Positions 32,738-43,406 of a stretch of 64,000 nt of DNA are shown here, in pieces. The first letter of the stretch is position 1. Each line of letters starts with the position of its first letter. Position numbers and translations under genes: made by a program. The DNA lies in assembly GCA_012934845.2 (NCBI GenBank), contig WNNJ02003295.1, forward strand, positions 1-64,000, in the 5' to 3' direction. The notes under the pieces were generated by a model. The model saw only the letters and a list, made by a program, of their open reading frames with translations. It was not told where the DNA came from and searched no databases. The DNA comes from Pomphorhynchus laevis. Its lineage: Eukaryota > Acanthocephala > Palaeacanthocephala > Echinorhynchida > Pomphorhynchidae.

Positions 32738-32830
32738 CAGGACGTTTGAATATCGAGAGGAATAATAAAATGAGAAATTCATGAACAATAATTTCTTATT
32801 TTATTATTCCTCTCGATGTTTAAACGCCCT
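32738..32830. repeat. Long hairpin, arms about 40 bp
   Basis: ggacgtttgaatatcgagag at the left and its near-exact complement ctctcgatgtttaaacgccc at the right continue inward with a run of about 18 perfectly pairing bases, leaving a loop of about 10 nt. It looks like a palindromic mini-element. Confidence 0.75.
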
Positions 32831-32943
32831 AACCATTTAAGATCACATAGAACGTATGATTGGACAATAATATATTTGTTTTACATAGTGTACATAATAT
32901 ACAAAATCCGAAGGAGATTAACAAATCTGTTAATATTTAATTT

Positions 32944-33453
32944 TTAGCAGTCAATATTTGGACCTGTGTACGGTCTGGATCGTGCTTTTCGTAGAATTGA
33001 CAGTATGCATCTATCAGTAGACCTTAGCAGTTGATCACGTAGATACTGGCTTGCTTTCATTAAATCTGATTGGGGATAAACTGATGTAGAACAATCCATT
33101 GTATTAATTAGACTTGGACAATTACTCGGTAAAGCCCCATTAATTGGATAAGGATGTTCATAGTGACCGTCTTTATAATGTTTTCGTGAAGAACACATTG
33201 TTGAGAAAAAATTAAAAGTCGGTAGCAAATCGTTGTTACGATCTCGATAATTATTTTCGTAACGATTAAATCCAAGGGACCTGTTAGCAAAATTACGTCT
33301 ATTAGTCATTGCTGAGAAACAAGTTTGGGGTATCGACTGATAAGCACCTTTAAAATGACGAGGCATTGCTGTCAAGTTCGTAGCTTTAGCACCATTGTGA
33401 ACATTTGTATAGTTTGGATTTATTAACCTTTGTTTTCTATTTGCGAATTTCAT
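32944..33453 (-). CDS. Unidentified 169-residue ORF
   Basis: An uninterrupted frame from ATG (33453) to a stop at 32944 in an otherwise AT-rich, stop-dense region. Composition is ordinary for a soluble or nuclear protein: Asn/Arg-rich N-terminus (MKFANRKQRLINPNYTN), a FANRSLGFNRYENNYRDRNN stretch and a basic C-terminus (ILRKARSRPYTGPNIDC). No signal peptide, membrane segment or domain that I recognise. It could be a host gene, its last exon, or an old element ORF. Confidence 0.45.
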   Translation of the reverse strand: MKFANRKQRLINPNYTNVHNGAKATNLTAMPRHFKGAYQSIPQTCFSAMTNRRNFANRSLGFNRYENNYRDRNNDLLPTFNFFSTMCSSRKHYKDGHYEHPYPINGALPSNCPSLINTMDCSTSVYPQSDLMKASQYLRDQLLRSTDRCILSILRKARSRPYTGPNIDC

Positions 33454-33459
33454 TAGTTA

Positions 33460-34185
33460 TCAGATCTGAAATTTTTAAATTGATTTTATCTAATAATTAA
33501 TTATTATAATAATCCAATAAAACTATATAGCATGTTATCTAATATTATATTAGTGACGTAATTTATTAGTAGTAATATTATCTTATATTATAAATAAAGA
33601 AAATATAATATTTGATATATTAAATATTAAGATATTTATAATATTTATCTTATATTAAGTAATAAAGAAATAACATATAGTGATTCGTCAATATGGAAAA
33701 CTGATATATGTATATGTCAATATATGCATCATCAAGTATATTCATTATATATGCACTATAATATGCTTTACAGTAATATTCGTCTTAAACTCATCCTTTA
33801 AATATAAAATCATGTAAACTGTATAGGCAACGCGAATCTGCCAGTGTAAGCGTAAAACTATATAATCTCTACTGCATAAAGTATATTATTTACAATGCAA
33901 AACATTTTTACATTTTTACGCTCAAGAACGGTATTCTCTACCAAAATTAATTTACTCCTATCGAACCCTATTTATGACCATTGTTTAAGGAATGATCTAT
34001 AACATCCCTTGATCCAATTCCCCTTTTAACATAATATTTATGTTGATCGATACATTTTAATGGTGTGCATGTCAATGGTGTACATGTCAATGGTGTACTT
34101 ATGCAATTTGATAATATATTCGATAATGTTCTATAATATCTTTATCTTAAAACTAATTTTGTATAACCCAGCATTTCATAATAAT
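33460..34185. other. AT-rich intergenic sequence
   Basis: Three short copies of (c)aatggtgt(g/a)catgt lie at 34060-34100. Otherwise nothing recognised. Confidence 0.45.
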
Positions 34186-34189
34186 ACAA

Positions 34190-36950
34190 TAATTTATTTA
34201 ACGTGGCAAATGCGTGCAAAATGCACGCTTACATGACCACTAACAAACAAAAAAGAACATCAAAGGTCACAGGTAATTAGTTAATTGTTTAAATGAAATT
34301 GGATTTAGCGTTTGAAGTACGGCATAGATGTTGATTGGCGGATATGAATAGGCAGTTGATTCCACAAGAGAAGAGCAGCCACAACGAAGGAGCGGAAGCC
34401 AAAAGAGGTAGAGTAGTTTGGGGCATGTAAAAGAAGGGAAATACGGGAACGCAGAGCACAATACACAGTACGAGAATTGTCAAGAAAAGGAAGGTTGAGA
34501 AATGAAGGGGATGAGAAGTTATAAGGCGAAAAGCAATGATAAGAAGACGAATTTGAACACGACAATAAATGGTAGGCCAATCAAGATAAACAAAATAGTG
34601 GAATGTATGATCAAAACGACGAAGACGGAGGAGAACTCGGACGGCAGCGTTGATGATGCGTTGTAAAGGAAGAAGAGTGGATTTAGGTGAGTTGGAAAAT
34701 AGACTAAGACAGTAATCAAGTCTTGAGAAAAGAAGAGAAGATATGAGTCATACAAGAAGGGAAATCGATCAATCTACGAACTTGACGGAGATAGCGGAGT
34801 ATCAAGGTAGATGGGCGTACTTTATCACTAACGAAATGCTTAAGTGAAAGTCGGTTGTCGAAATGAAAGCCTAGGAAAACGAGATTATCAACGATAGAAA
34901 GAATTGTAAAATTTAATGATACGGAAGGAGGTTCTACGCCGAAGCGTCGAGGTAGGATCCACATAATTTTAGATTTATCAGGATTCAGAGAAAGGCGAAG
35001 GGAAGAAAGATGATTGGAAATTGAGACAAGACAGCTGGAAACAGAAACACTAAGATCATGAATACGATAAGCAGGTGCGTGAGCATAGATGATAATGTCA
35101 TCAGCATATTGTATAACATGAAAGTTAGATTTATGAGAAATCGAAGACAAGTCACCGAGAAGAGAGAAAAGCATAGGGCCTGATATGGAGCCTTGTGGAA
35201 CACTGGTCGGGATGGATGAAGGATGGGAGAGAGAAGAGTTAGAATAGACTCGAAATGTACGGTTTGATAGATATGAAGAAAACCATGATACAGTGAGTAA
35301 AGAGAAGCCATAATCATGACGAAGGCGATGTAGAAGAATCGAGTGATCGACGATGTCAAAAGCAGACGATATATCAAGAGAAACTATGACACTACATAAT
35401 TTATGATTGCGCGAGATGAGTAAGTCATTATAAACATTAAGACACAATTTCGGTAGAGTAATTAGAGCGAAAAGCGGCTTGGAAGGGAGGAAACAAGTTA
35501 GAGGAAAAGAGATATGTATTAACTTGCTTGAGAACGAGACGCTCAAGGAGTTTAGAGAGGGTTGGGAGAAGTGAGATTGGACGGTACGAAGATGGTAGTG
35601 AGGAGTCGAGAGATTGCTTTTTGATGAGAGGACGAACAGTGGCGCATTTCCAGATGGAAGGAAATGTACGGCTACGGATGGAGGAGTTGAACAATGTGGT
35701 TAGGAAGGGTGAGATAGAGGAGCAGATATTTTTAAGCAAGTGAGTGGGAATCGGGTCAGAGGGAGAGGTTTTATTAGGTAATGACAACAGAACCGAAGAG
35801 ACTTCATCAGCTTAAACGGGAAGAAGGGGAATAGCTCTGGGAGGGAAGCATTTAAAGAGAAGCGAGGGTACAAGGGGGCTGCGGGTAGTAGGAAAAGTAA
35901 ATTAGATAGCTTAGTTTGTAGATAAGAAGAGAATTCATCAGGATTTATATTACAAGAAGTAGATGATCGTGAAAGAATTGAGTTTAAGATTTTCCAATGA
36001 GATTTAGAGTTGGAAGATGACTCGAGTTGATTTCGCCAAAAGATAGTACGTTTAGTACGTATAAGAATAAGATGTGAACGGCGTTGAGAAAAGTAGGAAT
36101 CACGGAGATTGGAGTGAGTGAGTTAGGAGAACGTTTAAGAAAGCGATTATACACACGAAAAGAGTGACGGAGTCGACGCTTAGAAAGACTAGTCAGAATT
36201 GAACCAGGGAGCATGGCGCAAGCGCTGATAGCGTCGGAGTCGACTAGGCAGAAGTTTATTGATGATAGACATAAGTTCAGAATCAAACAGAATGCAGAGA
36301 TCATCGGGAGAGATAGTTAAGAGGAAGTGAAAAGAGTGAAGAATTGAGTAAGGCTGTGCAGAGAATAGGGATATCGAGAAGTTTCCAGGGTCGACTTGGT
36401 GTGGATAATGGTGGAGGCGGAGAAGGAGGATGGGGACGAGTAAGAGTGACAAGGAAATGATCGGACAAACCGGGATCAGTAATTGACAAGGACGTATTGT
36501 CATTGAAGCGGATAGGGACAGCAATGATGTCGAGAGCATCGCCGAGAATGTGAGTTGGGCTTGTTGATAGTAATTTATAGTTAAAATCAGAAAAACGATT
36601 AGTTAAAGTGATAGAGTCAGAGTCAGCCGGGCGATCAAGACGAATGTTAAAGTCACCGAGAACAAAAGGAGTATAAGACAATGAACAGTGAGACATAAGA
36701 TATGCAAGGTCGTTAAAGAAGATACGTGAGGGGGCAACTGAACCTGGACGGTATACAATCACAAGTTCCAGAAGGAAAGGAGTTGATAATCTGCATATGA
36801 GTAATTCGAACGAGGTGTAACGGATGTTAACGTTAATTTTACGTAAAGACATTGGGTGACGAGCAATGGCAACAATACCGCCCTGGTTAAAAGTAGTAGA
36901 TGTATGAGAGGCAATTGGACGAGCTGTTAAATTGCCTCTCTATTAATTGA
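34190..36950 (-). mobile_element. LINE D copy 2: endonuclease to 3' end, 5'-truncated
   Basis: From left: 3' hairpin (GCGTGC-ATTTT-GCACGC before ATTTGCC), post-RT domain, RT with LDISSAFDIVDHSI and QYADDIIIYAH, then the endonuclease part 36852-36301 with IVYRPGS, VLGDFNIRLDRP and SDHFLVTL. Highly similar to the 18.8-21.06 kb copy, but several small indels break the frame. It extends about 700 bp further 5', into the endonuclease. Confidence 0.85.
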
Positions 36951-36959
36951 TTTAACGAG

Positions 36960-37115
36960 CTGTTAAAGCAATTAATAGATTATACACTATGGCTTAGAAT
37001 AATGATTGAACGTCATCAGTAGTAGCTGACATATTATCAGATTTCGGTCCCTATTGTTTAAGCCAACATTGAAACAGGGCCAAATACATGCTAATAGTGG
37101 ACCTCCCTTGATGCA
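36960..37115 (-). repeat. Penelope-end remnant (family P)
   Basis: Minus strand GTATTTGGCCCTG, AGGGACCGAAATCTGATA and CTGATGACGTTCAAT appear in the same order as at 52.3 and 52.65 kb. A GAAA box upstream of CTGATGA again suggests a rearranged hammerhead, but its helices are decayed in this copy. Confidence 0.5.
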
Positions 37116-37166
37116 ATTCAATAATCTAGCGTAATTTTCTATTATAAATAGGAAATGCTATAATAT

Positions 37167-37930
37167 TTATAAGATACGAAACTTATTATACAAGTATTCT
37201 ATTATTATTTTACATACAATGAATGGCCCTAAGGCTTTAAGACGATCACACAAGACATAAAATTTAATAAAATGGGTAAAATAGAATTTGTGACAAGTCA
37301 ACCTTATAATATATCCAATGCCGAAGTCTGTTATTGAAAGCGGGGAAATGGTTGAAATCAGCGATATCTTCCGGCAAACTATTCCAGACACTACTGCCCA
37401 TTCAGAGAGTCTATAAATTTTTGGCAGATTACCCGACATTTTTAAACATCATCTTACAATAACCTCGAAATTTATTTCCTCGAAATATAATTACATCCAC
37501 AGGAAAACCATCAGCTGGATCCACAATTCGCCATAATGTAATCAAATCAAGATAAATATAGCGATACCTCACTGACAAGACTTTTAAGCATCTTAATCTC
37601 GAAATAAGACTCCATTGACAACAACCGAAAAGTATGACTGAGTACACTTTCAAAGTTATTCAACTCACACGTGGTTGCTGGAAAGGTTGTCTAAACACAT
37701 TACTTAAGATGTTGACTCACTAAGGCACAATAAAGTTTGCAAATATTCAAGCTGGCAATTCTAAAAGTAGTCTTGATGCAGTAAATGGGAAGTATCCCTT
37801 TCAACAGCACATGATCGCTGTTTGCTCTTTCGATAGATATTCATGAATTATCACTCTCAGATCGATCTGTTCCGAAACTCGCTTGATTATGTGTCCATTT
37901 ATGCTGTAATCAAAATGAGTTTTATTTCTA
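37167..37930 (-). mobile_element. CR1-like LINE, ORF2 C-terminal scrap
   Basis: 37653-37429 reads VRYRYIYLDLITLWRIVDPADGFPVDVIIFRG, matching the VATWKLLHKFDGYPRNIMVCR segment at 6594-7058. 37439-37167 continues with the WAVVSGIVCRKI stretch near the usual end. Frame broken. Confidence 0.65.
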
Positions 37931-38054
37931 CACAATTCAAAAATTATCCAATTCATTACTAAATCATTTACCCTTTTCATTCAAAAATTACTTTATTACT
38001 AAAATTGAAATTTTGATGACTATTTTATTCTACACACTGTTTTAATCCTAGCTA

Positions 38055-38138
38055 TACGACAACATCAGTACGCTACATTTCAGTATTGGTGGAATTAATA
38101 AGCTACTTATCCAATACATACGTTTCACGTTTCGGTCT
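38055..38138 (-). ncRNA. Diverged relative of the 28.2-kb rearranged hammerhead
   Basis: Minus strand: AGACC, GAA, ACGT ... GTATTGG ... CTTATTA ... ATTCC, A?C, CCAATAC ... GCGT, A, CTGAT, then taggattaaa as in the 28.2-kb unit. The extra helix is now GTATTGG/CCAATAC (7 bp, replacing GCGTAGG/CCTACGC) and helix III is ACGT/GCGT (replacing ACAC/GTGT), so pairing is kept while sequence changes. Strand A (CTTATTA) and helix II are decayed. Confidence 0.5.
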
Positions 38139-38149
38139 ATATATGTTGG

Positions 38150-38630
38150 CTTTCGATCACTCGATTCGTCTGTTTTATTGACATTTTAGATTTAATACCA
38201 TTTTATTTAATTTAACAGTCATAAATAGTCATCAATTAACAATATAATAATTAAAATAATAAATATATGTTTATATTTCTCGGAAATATCAACATTATTG
38301 ACAATATTTCTCAGAAATATCAACAATATTGTAGAGATTCTGCCCACATCATTAACCTATTGTTTATGAATATCCAGAAATAATTCCTAAATTTTAAAAT
38401 AAAAATGTAATGCTACTAGGCGACGGATAAAATAAGCTTTGAATGATTCATAGAAATTCTTCTGCAATCTTAACTGAAGATAAGAAATGTTCAATTCCCA
38501 CTGAAAGACGTTCGATTTCTACTGAAAATAAGAATGTCAGATCAGTAAGGATGTCCCATTCTTACTGAAGATTATGAATATATGTATTTATTATTCTTAC
38601 AAGGCGGACGTTTTTTGACGTCAGTATATT
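38150..38630. other. AT-rich intergenic sequence
   Basis: Two partial repeats of tattgacaatatttctcagaaatatcaac near 38280-38330. Nothing else seen. Confidence 0.4.
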
Positions 38631-38633
38631 CTC

Positions 38634-38880
38634 GGTGCATACTCAATCATACGTAACAGAGAACCATTGTCATCATTTGAATATAATGAATCACCTAAGT
38701 TTGCCAAATACAACGAATGAATATCTCTGATGAAGCATAGCGGCTTCGTTCCTTTGGTGCTTTCCATCTCTGGAGACATTGGCAGATAATCAAATGCAGT
38801 ACTCAAATCAAGCGCGTTCAAGCTTACCTGAGCAAGCCTTTTGCAATACAACGACGTTATTGTCAATTTAAAACGCAAGA
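38634..38880 (-). CDS. Exon-like open frame, unidentified
   Basis: Reads SLNALDLSTAFDYLP and CFIRDIHSLYLANLGDSLYS, with non-repetitive, protein-like composition. A possible acceptor (cttgctcag at about 38830) and a possible donor (ATTGA|GTATGC at about 38645) would bound an exon. I do not recognise the protein. It could be a host exon or a transposon piece. Confidence 0.3.
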
Positions 38881-39004
38881 TTTATTTTGCTATAATGAGA
38901 TCTGCATCTGCATGTTTGAGATCTCCTCGATCGAGCATAGGTAACTACAAATCTCAAAATGATCGGAACTGTTAATGCCCATTTGCGGGAGCCAATTTGT
39001 ACTG

Positions 39005-39345
39005 CTCTGCTTTTAAAAAAATATTATTATTAAAAAATTCTTACAAGGCTTAGCCATAAGGCAATTTTGATCGCATTTTGAAAAAAGATAATGAAACTAA
39101 AAAATAAGAATCGAAGAGAAAGAAATTAACAAGCAAAAGAAGAACAAATCACTGCAAATATGTACATGAATCGTTTCTCTTATTCTTGATGATCCATGCC
39201 TTTAATAATTGTTTAAACAAGAAAAATAGACAAATTGTAAAAAATAGACAAGAAAATAGACACCCAAAAAATAGACAAATTGTTTTTCAACCAATATTTC
39301 GGCTGTCCGAGCAGCTCTCTTCGGAAGATCTAAAATTACAATATT
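39005..39345. repeat. LINE 3' UTR scrap and Penelope-end scrap
   Basis: 39018-39180: attattatta tail followed by cttacaaggcttagccataa, the style of a CR1 3' UTR in reverse. 39285-39345: minus strand CCGAAGA, GCTG..CAGC hairpin, CGAAATATTGG, a decayed hammerhead in normal order (CUGAAGA, II, GAAA). Confidence 0.4.
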
Positions 39346-39649
39346 ATATAAGTACAGGTAGTACACAATTTATACAAATAACAAAGCAGTGTAAAAAACT
39401 CGAAAACCCGAGATCGTTCGGCCCGTAGGTGAAGTAGATCTCAACATTTTCTGGGTATCTTTGTCGTATATGTGCTGGCATTTTGAGATGGAAATTTGAA
39501 CACTGGAATGTAATATATTATTCTAATACAAAGTATATTATTAATTATCCATCCGTAAAAATTTTCCATTTAAGAGTTTAAATTTATTTTTAATAATGTT
39601 TTGATGATTTATATAATTAACAATTTTTAAAAAAATTTGATAAATTTAA

Positions 39650-39960
39650 TGTAATTTTAAAATCAATTTATTAAATGATTCCTTTACTTATTAAATACTT
39701 ATTTAATAAGTAAATAATTTTAATATTTTTACTTATACTTTAATAATTTAATAATTTTACTTATTTAATATTATTGGTATGCATGAATGCACATGCCAAA
39801 TCATGTAATTTTAAAATCAATTTATTAAATGATTCCTTTACTTATTAAATACTTATTTAATAAGTAAATAATTTTAATATTTTTACTTATACTTTAATAA
39901 TTTAATAATTTTACTTATTTAATATTATTGGTATGCATGAATGCACATGCCAAATCACGT
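39650..39960. repeat. Perfect tandem duplication, period about 155 bp
   Basis: gtaattttaaaatcaattta at 39651 and 39806 each lead into the same 150 bp ending gaatgcacatgccaaatca. I see no difference between the copies, so it is very recent or an assembly artefact. Confidence 0.85.
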
Positions 39961-40139
39961 TTCTTGTAAATTTAAATGTCATCTTTAGGAATATTAATAG
40001 ATGTCAATTTTATTAATGTGAATATATAATTATTACCTATATTAATCAATAATATAAGTTTCATAAAGAATCAGATTAAACTAAACTTCGTGAATATTAA
40101 TTATTAATTATATTAAAACTGAATTTCGTTTATAACCAA

Positions 40140-42030
40140 TCGCAAAATGTTTAGTAATTATGAACAAGGATGCACGAATGGAGCGAATTCGAAGCAAGAG
40201 GAGCAGAAACAGGAAAAGAACGGATGCGGTAATTTTTCGAGTAATTTGGAGTGTAGAGAAGGGAATTAGATGATCTTAAGGGTAAAAAAGAAAGGCGAGA
40301 TTCATCGAAATATGGAAGATGTAAGAATAAAGGGGAATTGCGATTTAGTACACGATGGGTTAAGATAATCAAACGAAATTGGACACGATGGCTAATTGTG
40401 GGAAGCCAGAAATAGAAAATAGGTTGAGATATGTGGTTAAGACGGTGGAGACGTAGGAGAACGCGAGCTGCTGAGTTTAAAATACGTTGGAGAGGTTGTT
40501 GAGTAGTTTTGAGAGAGTTCGATAACAGGCCAAGGCAATAATCGATTCGGGAAAATAAAAGGGCGGATAAAAGAAAGAAACAGGACGAAAATCGACCAAC
40601 TTACAAATATGGCGAATATCACGTAGTAGCAGGAACGAGGAGCGGAATTTATCGGAAACAAATGGCTTGAGATAAAAATGCTTGTCAAAGTGAGAAAAGA
40701 TGAATACGATATCATTAACGACACTAAGAATAATTGAGTAGATATATACGGTAGGTGAAGTAATGTTGAGGTGAGGGAATTACCCACATTATTTTAGACT
40801 TTGCATGATTGAGTGATAGGTGAAGCGAAGAAAGGTGCTTGGAAACGAATAAGAGGCAAGCGGAGGAAATAGATGCAAGATCATCGATTTGTGAGAGGGC
40901 AGATAAGAGTAGAGGAGTATGTCATCAGCATATTACATAGCATAAAAATGTTGTGTTCTGGTTATTGTAGAGATATCACCGAGAAGGGAGAAATTAACGG
41001 GACCTAGTACTGAATCTTGATGGACACCGTGTGGGATAGAAGATGGTTGAGGGCAGAATAAACTGAATGAACACGGAAAGAACGGTCAGATAAATAAGAT
41101 GAAAACCAGGCTGCATCGGAGACAGAATCCATAGTCATGACATGGCCGATAAATAAGAATATAACGATCGACGATGTCGAATGCAGATGATAGGTTGAGG
41201 GAAATTATGACACTACAAAGTTTTTCCTCTCTTGATTGAGGATCATCAAAGACTTTGTGAAACGCTAGTTCGATGGAATGATTATAACGAAAAGCAGATT
41301 GAAATGGAAGAATATAAATTTAGCGACAGAAGAAAGGTATTAACCTGATTTATCACAAGACGTTCGAATAGTTTTGATAAGAGTTGGGAGAAGATATATA
41401 GAACGATACGAGGACGGGAGTGAATTGTAGAGATTATGTTTTTTCAGAAGTGGATACACCATGGTAGATTTCCAGTTTGACGGAAATGTGCCGCTGCGGA
41501 TACAAGAATTGCAAAAGGTTGTCAAAAGCGGAGATACCGAATGGCAAATATTCTTAAGTAAGTACATATGAAGACGATCGGCAGGAGATTTGTTGGACAA
41601 TGAAAGGAGAACTTTTGAAACTTCGTTAGAAGAAATGGGAAGCATATAGAAGAGTTCAGGAAGAGAGAATTGTATTGAGGCAGTCGATGATTGGAGAGTT
41701 AAATGAATATATGATAAAGTTCCTTGCCGTGCTTCAAACGACAAATCCGATCCCATTTAAACAATTTATCTGCTTGACTTTTTCATTTTTGTTTGTGGAC
41801 TTGTAAGCGTACAGATTGTACGCATTTGCCACATTAAATAAATTTGTATTATTTGTATTATTATTAAAAAATTAGCAGATTTAGATTGAAGATAAGAAAA
41901 AAACAGGCTCGGATCGATGTTACTAGGTGTTGAAGAACGTATGAGGAATGAGTTTAAAGTGCGCTAAGTAGACTTTGTGTCCGAAGAAGTGAGTTTATTC
42001 TGCCAGAAGTGTTTGCACTTACTTCGTAGG
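40140..42030 (-). mobile_element. Decayed L2-like LINE (LINE E), interrupted by a LINE D tail
   Basis: Post-RT domain at 40372-40151 (LPYFDESRLSFLPLRSSNSLL) and 40787-40437, then RT pieces to 41756 (ISSNEVSKVLLSLSNK, FPSNWKSTMVYPL, SSYRSIYLLPTL). It resumes at 41869-42030. Interrupted at 41733-41868. Many frame breaks; an older relative of LINE C/D. Confidence 0.75.
41733..41868 (+). mobile_element. LINE D 3' tail inserted into LINE E
   Basis: Plus-strand copy of the last 135 bp of LINE D (from the codons before the ORF2 stop, caaacgacaaatccgatccc), including the GCGTAC-AGATT-GTACGC hairpin and a (tta)n tail. Severe 5' truncation typical of LINE insertion. Orientation is opposite to the host LINE. 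Confidence 0.8.
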
Positions 42031-42044
42031 AGAGAAAACAAGTA

Positions 42045-42410
42045 ATAATCATTTATAATAATTATCCATAGTAATAATTATCCATAGGCACCTTAACACA
42101 CGCTTAAACAGTGTTCAGTGCTCAAAAAATCAAACCAGCCTTAATCTGAATCATCAGAGATAATTTAGCATGCGCTCTGTATGCCCAGTCAGCCTATGTG
42201 TGACGACACACTTTAACAACGGCAGACGCGTTTGGCTCTTACGAAGCTCATCAATACCGTGACCATAATATTCATCAATATGCACCTTAACACACATTTA
42301 CAGTGTATAAGGCTCGAAAAAACTAGCCTCAATCTGAATCATCATAGAGAATTTAGCATGTGCTCTGTGCACGGTAGTGCGTATTGCAATTTTACCATGC
42401 ATCAGGCACT
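42045..42410. repeat. Repeat shared with 8.9-9.3 kb; two tandem sub-units
   Basis: ccataggcaccttaacacac and tgtgtgacgacac match the 9-kb repeat. Within this block ...ctgaatcatcagagataatttagcatg and ctgaatcatcatagagaatttagcatg mark two sub-units about 195 bp apart. A hammerhead-like motif lies between. Confidence 0.65.
42216..42263 (-). ncRNA. Canonical (type I) hammerhead-like motif
   Basis: Minus strand: CACGGTA, TTGATGA, GCTT-CGTA-AGAGC hairpin, CAAA, CGC, GTC, TGCCGTTG. Helix I pairs CGGTA with TGCCG and the GUC cleavage triplet is present. C3 and G12 are changed, so probably inactive. Homologous to 8991-9039. Confidence 0.55.
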
Positions 42411-42454
42411 AAATTCTTTTTAATATAATATTCAAAGATTTCTGAGGTATATAT

Positions 42455-43035
42455 ATTGTTATCGCGAAAAATCGCTTGAAACTATGTTCCAGGAGTCAAA
42501 GCTGGCTACGGTTGATTTTTAATCCATATTTGCTGCTAAATAACTGGAATTCGATCATCAGCTCCGTCAGTCTATTGTATCACTCCGAAACGATCCTAAC
42601 CACCCAGCAGTCATCGTTAGTCAAATAAAGTGGTTAGGGTACGTTTCGACTGCTTTTGTGATAACTATAAAGATACCAGCAATTCCTCACGATGCTAGAC
42701 GATGCGCAGCTGCAGGAAACGTTTTTACTTGCTTTTTGCGTGTGTGTACCTTCTAGTTATTTTTTATAAGGTGCAAATACGTATCTGTTGATTACGAAGG
42801 CACTGAATTTCTCTCAGGATTCCAGAAGGAATGCGTCATTTTATAAATTGTTATTGCGGAAAATATCTTAAAACTGTGGTCCAGGAGCCAAAGCTGGCTA
42901 CGATTTATTTTTAATCCATATTTGCTGCTAAATAACTGGACTTCGATCATCAGCTCCATCAGTCTAATGTATCACTCTGAGACGTTCATAATCACTCAGC
43001 AGTCATCGTCAGTCGGATGAAGTGTTGTATATAAT
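42455..43035. repeat. Two copies of a repeat, period about 390 bp
   Basis: ggctacg(g)tt..tttttaatccatatttgctgctaaataactgga and the following 130 bp occur at 42455-42640 and 42845-43030. Spacing and content resemble a Penelope pseudo-LTR. Copy 1 holds a complete rearranged hammerhead (42584-42653), and copy 2 is cut off at 43030 before strand B. Confidence 0.7.
42584..42653 (-). ncRNA. Rearranged hammerhead core, third family
   Basis: Minus strand: II' GCAGTC (42653-42648), GAA, III ACG..CCTAACCAC (to 42630), I' TTTGA (42625-42621), CTAACGA (42620-42614), bulged T, II GACTGC (42612-42607), III' GTGGTTAGG..CGT (42603-42590), T (42589), I TCGGA (42588-42584). Helix II 6 bp perfect, helix III 9+3 bp, helix I five pairs including two G-U. 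The second repeat copy reads CTGACGA (fits CUGANGA) and TCCGA for I'. Strand A again lies in the helix-III loop. Confidence 0.5.
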
Positions 43036-43226
43036 ATAACGGTAATTTAAAGATAATCTGGATTCTCCGGATTATCTTTAAAGAATATAATAGTGAATGA
43101 AGTTTCGAGGACTATGGAAATATGCAGCACAAACGATGAACAACAGAAATGGCTTAAATGCTTATCAGATAATCTGCATACTAGATCTTATACGAAGTAT
43201 ATCACTGCTTTAAAAAGGGGCGAAAA

Positions 43227-43406
43227 ATGGCAACGAAAATGGCTAGAAAGAAAGACGCTAAACGGTTACTAATAATATATGATATCCACACTGGCTTACG
43301 AAAATTACAACACTGTCTTGACAAAGATATCAATCACATTAGACCATGTAAAATTCGAGTTGTGAATAGCATAAACAATTCACTGAAATTGAATTGTTTA
43401 ATTTAA
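43227..43406 (+). CDS. Small unidentified ORF (59 residues)
   Basis: Starts MATKMARKKDAKRLLIIYDI and runs basic and helix-prone through HIRPCKIRVVNSINNSLKL. It follows directly the duplicated repeat at 42.4-43.03 kb, where a Penelope element would begin its coding part, and is cut by the LINE scrap on the right. Function unknown. Confidence 0.25.
   Translation: MATKMARKKDAKRLLIIYDIHTGLRKLQHCLDKDINHIRPCKIRVVNSINNSLKLNCLI

Noticed and set aside
38621-38878. Reading ALDLSTAFDYLP as a LINE RT catalytic box
   Set aside because: The residues that follow do not resemble any RT motif; similarity is limited to a few residues.
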